Positions 16,280-21,179 of a stretch of DNA of 21,179 nt are shown here, piece after piece (the first letter of the stretch is position 1; every line of letters starts with the position of its first letter). Made by a program: the position numbers and the translations under genes. The notes below the pieces were generated by a model, which saw only the letters and a list, made by a program, of their open reading frames with translations, was not told where the DNA came from and made no database searches. The stretch is from Bacteroidales bacterium (lineage in GTDB: Bacteria; Bacteroidota; Bacteroidia; Bacteroidales; P3), in the NCBI GenBank assembly GCA_004551865.1, contig SFPR01000030.1:1-21179 (forward strand), given 5' to 3'.

Positions 16280-16936
16280 ATGGAAAAACAAATACACCCC
16301 TTTTTGGACGAAAGAATTGAACAATACTGCACTGAGCATACCACTCCGGAAGCTCCGGAACTGAAATACATCGACCGTCAGACACATCTGAGATTTTTGA
16401 AACCCAATATGATAAGCGGGAATTGGCAGGGTAATCTTCTTAGAATGCTTACCCTTATGACAAATGCTAAAAAGGTACTCGAAATCGGCACTTTCACTGC
16501 CTACGCAAGCCTCTGTCTTGCCAAAGGATTGTCAAAAGGTGGCATTGTTCACACGATAGAGAAAGACCCTTTGCTCGAAGACTTTATTCTTTCGACCATA
16601 GAAAAATTCGGATTTGAAGACAGAATAAAGTTACACATCGGAAAGGCAATGGAGGTTATAGATTCGATTGAGGGAGATTTCGATTTGATTTTCATAGATG
16701 CCGACAAGGCAAACTATCCTGCCTATTTTGACAAGTGTGCCGACCGATTGAGAAGCGGAGGTTTGCTGATAGCCGACAATATTCTCTGGTACGGAAAAGT
16801 AGTGTTGCCTTTGAAAGAGTCAGACAAGGAAACGAAAGCAATAATGCTCTTTAACGACAAGGTAAGCAGCGACACGAGGTTCGACAGTCTCATTCTGCCG
16901 ATAAGGGACGGGCTTATGGTTGCACGAAAGAAGTAA
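16280..16936 (+). CDS. Class I SAM-dependent O-methyltransferase (catechol-OMT-like)
   Basis: 218 residues, the typical size of bacterial O-methyltransferase family 3 (PF01596). SAM binding is shown by VLEIGTFTAYASLCLA and HTIEKDPLLEDF. LIFIDADKANYPAYFDKC and GLLIADNILWYGKV hold the divalent-metal and substrate residues (the two Asp of DADK, and the DN). The physiological substrate cannot be deduced; family members methylate catechol-like small molecules, and some tRNA-uridine modifiers (TrmR-type) also belong here, which would fit the tRNA-rich neighbourhood. It ends the + strand operon. The convergent gene's stop is only 2 bases away, with no terminator between them. Confidence 0.9.
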   Translation: MEKQIHPFLDERIEQYCTEHTTPEAPELKYIDRQTHLRFLKPNMISGNWQGNLLRMLTLMTNAKKVLEIGTFTAYASLCLAKGLSKGGIVHTIEKDPLLEDFILSTIEKFGFEDRIKLHIGKAMEVIDSIEGDFDLIFIDADKANYPAYFDKCADRLRSGGLLIADNILWYGKVVLPLKESDKETKAIMLFNDKVSSDTRFDSLILPIRDGLMVARKK

Positions 16937-16938
16937 AA

Positions 16939-17535
16939 TCAATCCCAATATCCGCTAAATCCGAAGTGTGAAGGGGCAATGTCATAACAACCGAGCGGCA
17001 TTCCATAAGGCGAACAAGGATGATGATGCAGCAAAGGGTTGTTGCTCTCAAGATATGTAAACGAAAGGCGTAAAAATCCGTTGTCCTTGAATTTATAAGT
17101 CATGCTTGCATTGACAGCATTGGTTTGAAGCTGAGAAGTTCCGAGCCTGTGGTTAAAGCCACCGAGGTTTACATTGTCAAAGAATGCCGTTACGCTTACA
17201 AATAGGTTGGGATTGATGTCATAATCAAAGCCTGCGTATGCGGAAGTTCGGCGATGAGCCTTTGAATATGGGGCTTTGTCCTCACAATCGTTCAAAAGCC
17301 CCGAACTTATCTCACCAACACTTGCTCCTAACCTTATATTGGCTTTTGGATTGAGTCTCTTGGAATAATCAATAGACACATTGTCTGAGTAAAACCCTGT
17401 TCCGCAAAAATCTCTTCCCATGGCAAGACCTGCACTTAGGCGTATGTCGCCCCAAGAGTTGCTGAGACTGTCTTGTGCAAAGCACCCCACAGCCGAAACC
17501 AGCAATATAACAAGAGTAAACAATTTCTTTTTCAT
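16939..17535 (-). CDS. Predicted outer-membrane or periplasmic beta-strand protein, unknown function
   Basis: 198 residues with a signal peptide (MKKKLFTLVILLVSAVGCFAQ). The mature part alternates polar and hydrophobic residues in strand-like segments (IRLSAGLAMG, ANIRLGASVG, TSAYAGFDYD, ASMTYKFKDNGFLRLSFTYLE), as in small outer-membrane barrels. No specific family is recognised. The C-terminus contains HHHP and several cysteines. It lies 53 bases downstream of another barrel protein on the same strand and is likely co-expressed with it. An AAAGG lies 4-5 bases before its ATG. Confidence 0.72.
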   Translation of the reverse strand: MKKKLFTLVILLVSAVGCFAQDSLSNSWGDIRLSAGLAMGRDFCGTGFYSDNVSIDYSKRLNPKANIRLGASVGEISSGLLNDCEDKAPYSKAHRRTSAYAGFDYDINPNLFVSVTAFFDNVNLGGFNHRLGTSQLQTNAVNASMTYKFKDNGFLRLSFTYLESNNPLLHHHPCSPYGMPLGCYDIAPSHFGFSGYWD

Positions 17536-17588
17536 ACCTTTACAACGTTATGCCACTTCATTTTGTTGTATCAGCAGTTCAAAAAAGG

Positions 17589-18497
17589 CTACCACCTTAT
17601 GCCATGGTTCCAATTATCGAGAAAGTATCGCAAATTGACCGTGATAAGGTGCTGACGAGGAGATGAAGGTGCCGCAATATCGAAATATTCAAACGATGTA
17701 TTGTAGTCCATGCCCTTTGCCTCATAACGTTCCTTGAAGTTCTTGCCATAGTCGTAGAAAGGAGTAATACTGTATTGATAAGAGAGGGTGAGCTGAAAGC
17801 TCTTATATTCGCAACCAAGGGCAATTTGCAATCCTGCATCGACAGCCCAAGTGCCGTCGGAGGAGAATGTGTCATCTCTGTCTTTCCAAAAAACTTGTCC
17901 GTGTACAGTCGGGTCAAAGCAGATGAGGTTATGGTTACCCGTCTCGAAATTTACCGACGGTTGGGAAGCGTTAAGGTGCTGACCTCTCGGATGTTCATTT
18001 TCTCCGTAGTGGTCTTCAAAATCGGTAAATCCACAAATACCAACGCCAAAGAACGCTCCTGCAGAACCAAGCAGCCTCCAATCGTCGCTTAACTCATATT
18101 TGTACATCACATCCACCGGAATTTGAAGATAACAAGCAGTTGCATCTATCTCAACGTTCTGAGTATTAAGACGATAACCCTTTGTGGTAAAGATAAAGTC
18201 CGATTGCAAAAACCAACTGTCGGACATCTGTGCCTGAGCCGAAAAACCTGCATTAAAGCCATACTTAAACGGCTTGGTATCTGTAAAACCTATGTATTCC
18301 AACTGTTCGTTGTAGTAAGCCAAACCATTGTATAAATCCAAGCCCTTGGCAGATGTCAAATCGCTCATGTTAAATCCTGCTCTGAAACCGAGCCTTATTA
18401 ACGGTGCTTTGTTTCTTCGCTGTGCCATTGCGTCATTTGAGCCTGCAAGTACTACCAACAACAATGCTGAAATCAAAAAATGTGATATTTTCTTCAT
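17589..18497 (-). CDS. Outer-membrane beta-barrel protein (PorT/OMP_b-brl_2-like)
   Basis: 302 residues from ATG 18497. I reject the longer start at 18599 because it lies upstream of the promoter and would bury the signal peptide (MKKISHFLISALLLVVLAG, cleavage near MAQ). AAAGGAG precedes the ATG. The mature protein begins with the common Bacteroidota barrel opening LIRLGFRAGFNMSDL. Further barrel strands follow: YGFNAGFSAQAQMSDSWFLQ, ATACYLQIPVDVMYKYEL, LQIALGCEYKSFQLTLSYQ and ITVNLRYFL, each ending in aromatic residues. It is probably an outer-membrane porin-like protein, and its ligand is unknown. Confidence 0.85.
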   Translation of the reverse strand: MKKISHFLISALLLVVLAGSNDAMAQRRNKAPLIRLGFRAGFNMSDLTSAKGLDLYNGLAYYNEQLEYIGFTDTKPFKYGFNAGFSAQAQMSDSWFLQSDFIFTTKGYRLNTQNVEIDATACYLQIPVDVMYKYELSDDWRLLGSAGAFFGVGICGFTDFEDHYGENEHPRGQHLNASQPSVNFETGNHNLICFDPTVHGQVFWKDRDDTFSSDGTWAVDAGLQIALGCEYKSFQLTLSYQYSITPFYDYGKNFKERYEAKGMDYNTSFEYFDIAAPSSPRQHLITVNLRYFLDNWNHGIRW

Positions 18498-18528
18498 GCT
18501 TTCAAATCTCCTTTTATCTTCAAGTGTG

Positions 18529-18562
18529 CAAATATAAGACTTTTCCCGATAATGAGAACAAA
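18529..18562 (-). promoter_or_regulatory. Promoter for the outer-membrane barrel gene at 18497
   Basis: Read on the - strand, TTTG (18562-18559), a 22-nt spacer and TATATTTG (18536-18529) match the Bacteroidota consensus. Predicted initiation near 18523 leaves a leader of about 25 nt with an AAAGGAG. The 21-bp repeat array lies 77 bases upstream. Confidence 0.78.
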
Positions 18563-18638
18563 GTTTTGTCATTTTCTTTTGCCGCTTGCTTCCACCCAAT
18601 TTCCTAAAAGAAAAAACGTCCTCATTTTCAGACTTTTC

Positions 18639-18713
18639 AAAACGCCGTTTCAGAAAAATAAAACGCCGTTTTGTGAAAGCGAAACGGCGTTTTGCTCAGA
18701 CAGAACGCCGTTT
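18639..18713. repeat. Array 4 of the 21-bp palindromic repeat (4 units)
   Basis: Units start at 18639, 18660, 18681 and 18702, exactly 21 bp apart, with 9-nt spacers. The last unit lies inside the 3' end of the Gate-domain gene, writing its final residues and spanning to its stop (18696-18698, in a spacer). The array lies upstream of the barrel-gene promoter. Units 3 and 4 can pair as a stem with a T-run following. Confidence 0.9.
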
Positions 18714-19649
18714 TGATTTGTCAAACCAATCGTATAGTTTTCGGATAAGTAACATGGCTGCAAGACAAAAGACAAAACGAATGACAAAGACGAAAAAAGC
18801 ATCTGCTCCAATACCCATCATCAACAAGTGGTCTTCGATTATAGAGTGAAAAAGGCTGAGAAAAGCAAGCGAAAGGAAAATATCGCGTTTAGAAAGAGGT
18901 CTTTCTTTGCTCTGAGCAACAATAAGTCCGCCTCCGTAGCCCAAGCCGAGTGTCATTCCGATAATGGTAAGTGGCAATACCTCTTCCGATATACCGATAA
19001 AGCGGACAAGGGGCTGTAAAAGTTTGTTCAGCACTTTCAGAACGCCTATTTTTTCCAATAATTCCAAAACTACCACAAGCAAAAGCACCACAAAAGCAAT
19101 GGAAATATACTTTTTAACTTCACCAATCGCCCACTCAATCAGAGTATTGTCATCAGATTGCACACCGATTGTAGCAACCATTTCTTGCAATACTCCTAAG
19201 GCAGCACAACTTTGAGCGGTGAGCAAAGCAAACAAATATGCCGACACAAAACGAATAAGAAATATGGGCAAAAAACGACAACCGGCCTTGACACATATAG
19301 GTATCTCTATGAGGAATGTGTGAGCAAACAGCATGAGAGAGGTAAGGGTTGTCATCTGTGCAACAGTCAATCCATCTTCGGGAAACATAGACGAAAGGCT
19401 CAGAAGTCCGCCATAGATATTTGACAGCATGGTTGTTGCCCATACAATTCCCATTTCACCGGGCAAGTTTAGCGGTGCCATAAGAGGAGAAAGCACCACC
19501 CCTATTCGGCTCAACGCTCCACTCTCTTCCAAGAGCTTAATCACAATACTTACAGGTATCATAATCTTGAAAAAGACACTGCAAGCCGACCACCATTTTG
19601 AGACTATGTGTCGAGCAGTTGATGCGATATTCTGTCTATTCAGTTTCAT
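18696..19649 (-). CDS. Membrane protein with nucleoside-recognition (Gate) domains
   Basis: 317 residues from ATG 19649 (MKLNRQNIASTARHIVSKW); a longer version from 19682 is possible. It is a multi-pass inner-membrane protein with two related halves. The first has IMIPVSIVIKLLEESG and LPGEMGIVWATTMLSNIYGG. The second has VVVLELLEKIGVLKVLN and IIGMTLGLGYGGGLIVAQS, the pattern of Gate domains (PF07670) found in SpmA/SpmB, FeoB and concentrative nucleoside transporters. The substrate is unknown; the domain name should not be taken as proof of nucleoside transport. The C-terminus (DWFDKSKRRSV) is encoded partly by the 21-bp repeat array. Confidence 0.85.
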   Translation of the reverse strand: MKLNRQNIASTARHIVSKWWSACSVFFKIMIPVSIVIKLLEESGALSRIGVVLSPLMAPLNLPGEMGIVWATTMLSNIYGGLLSLSSMFPEDGLTVAQMTTLTSLMLFAHTFLIEIPICVKAGCRFLPIFLIRFVSAYLFALLTAQSCAALGVLQEMVATIGVQSDDNTLIEWAIGEVKKYISIAFVVLLLVVVLELLEKIGVLKVLNKLLQPLVRFIGISEEVLPLTIIGMTLGLGYGGGLIVAQSKERPLSKRDIFLSLAFLSLFHSIIEDHLLMMGIGADAFFVFVIRFVFCLAAMLLIRKLYDWFDKSKRRSV

Positions 19650-19698
19650 GTTCTGTTGAGAGTTTATTGTAGTTTGCAGCATTCGTTTTGTCAGAAAA

Positions 19699-19706
19699 CA
19701 AAGTTG
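19699..19706 (-). promoter_or_regulatory. Weak candidate -7 element for the Gate-domain gene
   Basis: On the - strand, CAACTTTG differs from TAnnTTTG only at the first base and lies about 50 bases before ATG 19649. No TTTG occurs at the usual spacing, although TTG occurs somewhat further upstream. Confidence 0.3.
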
Positions 19707-20013
19707 CCAATCGTGAGTGCAAAAGTCGTACAATTATTTCCATGATTGTTGCATTTACTTTGAGTTTGTTCAAAGCCTTTCGGAAATATAAGCATCAAAT
19801 TTTCTTTGGCTTTACTCAATGTCTTGCCCATAGTTTTGAATTGATATGTCGTAATGTTCTGCCAATTCCTTTCGATTAGTATTCTATCCATAAGTTCTGA
19901 TCGTTTTTTTTTAACCAACCCCATGTTGCATCTCGACAAAAGCACAAATCAATGCAATGTATTCATTTGTTCTGTCTATGCTTGCAAAATGCCGATGCAA
20001 TCAACCCTGCACC
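19707..20013. other. Stretch with no supported gene
   Basis: AT-rich spacer between the Gate-domain gene and the candidate small RNA. An 84-codon frame runs on the - strand (19691-19945), but it has no recognisable motif, no clear ribosome-binding site and no matching promoter, and it overlaps the Gate-gene promoter region. It could be a decayed gene. I do not annotate it as coding. Confidence 0.5.
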
Positions 20014-20124
20014 CAAAAAACACAAAGGGAAGGTCGCCTCTACTCTACATCTGATTTTCGTCCTGCGACCCTCCCTATTGATCAATAAAACTAATTAAAC
20101 GTCAGCCGTTCCACCCATGAAACG
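20014..20124 (-). ncRNA. Candidate small RNA with its own promoter and terminator
   Basis: On the - strand, transcription from the consensus promoter at 20131-20162 would begin near 20124. Close to the 5' end, GCCGTTTC and GGAACGGC form an 8-bp stem (one G-T pair) around ATGGGT. Further on, GGGAGGGTCGC (20075-20065) pairs with GCGACCTTCCC (20037-20027) around a loop of about 27 nt, followed by TTTGTGTTTTTT to 20015. The product would be about 110 nt. The only reading frame starting with ATG is 7 codons (MGGTADV). It does not resemble 6S, SRP, tmRNA or RNase P RNA as far as I can tell. It could instead be a leader or a peptide-coding transcript. Confidence 0.42.
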
Positions 20125-20130
20125 GCGTTG

Positions 20131-20162
20131 CAAAGGTACATCAATACGCCTTTTTATGCAAA
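20131..20162 (-). promoter_or_regulatory. Consensus promoter for the candidate small RNA
   Basis: Read on the - strand, TTTG (20162-20159), a 20-nt spacer and TACCTTTG (20138-20131) form a perfect match to the Bacteroidota consensus. A single copy of the 21-bp repeat core (GAAACGGCGTTG on the + strand, 20119-20130) abuts the -7 box and covers the expected start site. The 186 bases from 20163 to 20348 show nothing else. Confidence 0.8.
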
Positions 20163-20348
20163 AAATAATCGTTAAAAATTCAAAAACAACTAATTGTCAA
20201 GGATAAAATTTTAGATATAATTACCATTATCAGTTAGATAGGACAAACAAGAAGTTCATCTGTAGTCAATACGATAAAATCTGATTTGCTACACTTCCAA
20301 GCAGACAAACCGCAATTTGGCAATTCATAGATGCCGATGTACATTGCT

Positions 20349-20721
20349 TTATTGTTCGTTTCCGTTAATTCGGATTGTCAGACGGATTTGCTTTTCGTAG
20401 TGTTCAGAGGGAGCTATCCGTGAAATGGTACAACTGAAACACTTTTCCCAGCCCATATCGAGAAATTGTGCTATCACATCATTATCTTTTGCAGGAATGT
20501 AACCCAAAAAGAACTCTTCAGTTTGACAGCTACCTTCTTCTGAATTTGGCAACACTCTGTCGTACATCGCAGCCACTGCATTCTCATTAACGATTGTCGG
20601 CTTCTCTTTTCAATCGCGCAAGAGGTCCAACACTTATAATTCATTCCACACAAGGTACCCCATCGTAATATCAGCGTCCTGCCAAATGGCATTTCTTGAA
20701 AAACAAACGTTTCGCTTTCAT
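20349..20721 (-). pseudogene. Decayed HIRAN-domain protein gene
   Basis: Fragments of one HIRAN-like protein lie in consecutive order but in different - strand frames. They are MKAKRLFFKKCHLAGR from ATG 20721, then a TGA, then YYDG, YLVWNEL, SVGPLARLKREADNR, and NAVAAMYDRVLPNSEEG through FFLGYIPAKDNDVIAQFLDM to KQIRLTIRINGNEQ and its stop at 20349. This order matches short Bacteroidota HIRAN proteins (CHLAG, YYD, ELKVG-like, REPDN-like, NAVAV, LGYIP). At least one in-frame stop and about three frame changes separate them. HIRAN domains bind DNA ends and often accompany helicases or repair enzymes; none is nearby. The gene lies where tRNA-Ala and 23S would be expected. Confidence 0.62.
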
Positions 20722-20754
20722 CTTCTCAAAAATTTTAATCTGAATACTATATAC

Positions 20755-20805
20755 AAAAAAAATCTCCTGCGATTGTCCACGTTCGTGGGGTTCTCACAAG
20801 AGATT
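20755..20805 (-). terminator. Intrinsic terminator immediately after tRNA-Ile
   Basis: On the - strand, AATCTCTTGTGA (20805-20794) pairs with TCGCAGGAGATT (20772-20761) in a 12-bp stem with two G-T pairs. The loop holds a small CCAC/GTGG stem, and a run of eight T (20762-20755) follows. It starts four bases after the tRNA and would end a 16S-tRNA-Ile transcript before any 23S gene. Confidence 0.8.
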
Positions 20806-20809
20806 GAAG

Positions 20810-20883
20810 TAGTCTCGGGCGGACTTGAACCGCCGACCCCTACATTATCAGTGTAGTGCTCTAACCAACTGAGCTACGAGACT
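20810..20883 (-). tRNA. tRNA-Ile (GAU)
   Basis: 74 nt on the - strand with a perfect acceptor stem (AGTCTCG with CGAGACT), D-arm GCTC/GAGC, anticodon stem CTACA/TGTAG around CTGATAA (anticodon GAU) and T-arm GGCGG/CCGCC around TTCAAGT. The discriminator is A and CCA is not encoded. This is the tRNA normally found in the 16S-23S spacer, and it lies about 107 bases downstream of 16S. The usual partner tRNA-Ala(UGC) is absent. Confidence 0.96.
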
Positions 20884-20990
20884 ATGTCTGCCTTTCGGCA
20901 TTATTTCATAAATAAACCTTAAGGTAGCAGAATCACTTCCGTTCGCTCCTGCTCGCTTCCGCTTTGACCCTCTTTCGAAAAACCTTCTCT

Positions 20991-21179
<189 letters not shown>

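Noticed and set aside
17589..18599. Longer N-terminus for the outer-membrane barrel protein (start at 18599)
   Set aside because: The extension lies upstream of a consensus promoter and would place the signal peptide internally. ATG 18497 with AAAGGAG is better.
18586..18849. + strand frame through array 4 (KRRF heptads)
   Set aside because: It has a non-ATG start and is antisense to the 3' end of the Gate-domain gene, with no independent support.
19691..19945. 84-codon - strand frame upstream of the Gate-domain gene
   Set aside because: No recognisable motif, ribosome-binding site or suitable promoter, and it overlaps the probable promoter of the next gene. It could be a relic but cannot be supported.
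20014..20124. Known riboswitch or housekeeping RNA (6S, SRP, FMN, TPP)
   Set aside because: I could not find the conserved core motifs of these families in the sequence, so I left it as an unnamed small-RNA candidate.
20474..20692. Independent small gene on the - strand
   Set aside because: It is one frame of the decayed HIRAN gene. Its translation is mostly out of frame with the recognisable segments.

Overview
The window looks like a chromosomal stretch from a Bacteroidota (Bacteroidales-like) bacterium. Three things point that way: promoters of the type TTTG - about 20 nt - TAnnTTTG, an M28 peptidase ending in a type IX secretion (Por) sorting domain, and a 16S rRNA 3' end of Bacteroidota type. 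I see no phage, integrase, transposase or defence island. Most genes are housekeeping or envelope genes.

Layout, left to right. (1) 1-5280, + strand: the 3' end of an unrecognised gene, a dipeptidyl peptidase IV, tilS and a T9SS-exported M28 aminopeptidase, tightly spaced and probably co-transcribed. (2) 5281-5860: a CAU-anticodon tRNA with its own promoter and terminator, a GC-rich 15-bp hairpin, and the first of four arrays of a 21-bp repeat. (3) 5861-8185, + strand: a beta-CASP metallo-beta-lactamase RNase-like protein, a secreted thioredoxin-like protein and aroQ, overlapping one another. (4) 8184-11503, - strand: a repeat array, xseB-xseA, and ftcD. (5) 11504-12801: a third array in a divergent promoter region and a small secreted protein of unknown function. 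(6) 12802-16936, + strand: CCA-adding enzyme, miaA, an OmpA-family protein and an O-methyltransferase, overlapping or nearly touching. (7) 16939-19649, - strand: two predicted outer-membrane barrel proteins, a fourth array and a Gate-domain membrane protein. (8) 19650-21179, - strand: a candidate small RNA with its own promoter, a decayed HIRAN-domain gene, a strong terminator, tRNA-Ile(GAU) and the 3' end of 16S rRNA.

Three features stand out. First, four dispersed arrays of a 13-bp palindrome (AAAACG-G/C-CGTTTT) repeat at exactly 21 bp, that is two helical turns or seven codons. Most lie near promoters, two run into the 3' ends of genes, and spacers recur between arrays. Second, the rRNA operon appears to end after 16S-tRNA-Ile: a terminator-like hairpin with a T8 run and then a pseudogene occupy the place of tRNA-Ala and 23S. 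Third, a roughly 110-nt promoter-hairpin-terminator unit lies on the - strand near 20.1 kb.

Functionally the region is rich in tRNA maturation: tilS beside a CAU tRNA, the CCA-adding enzyme with miaA, and two tRNA genes without encoded CCA. It also carries peptide-degradation and cell-envelope functions.
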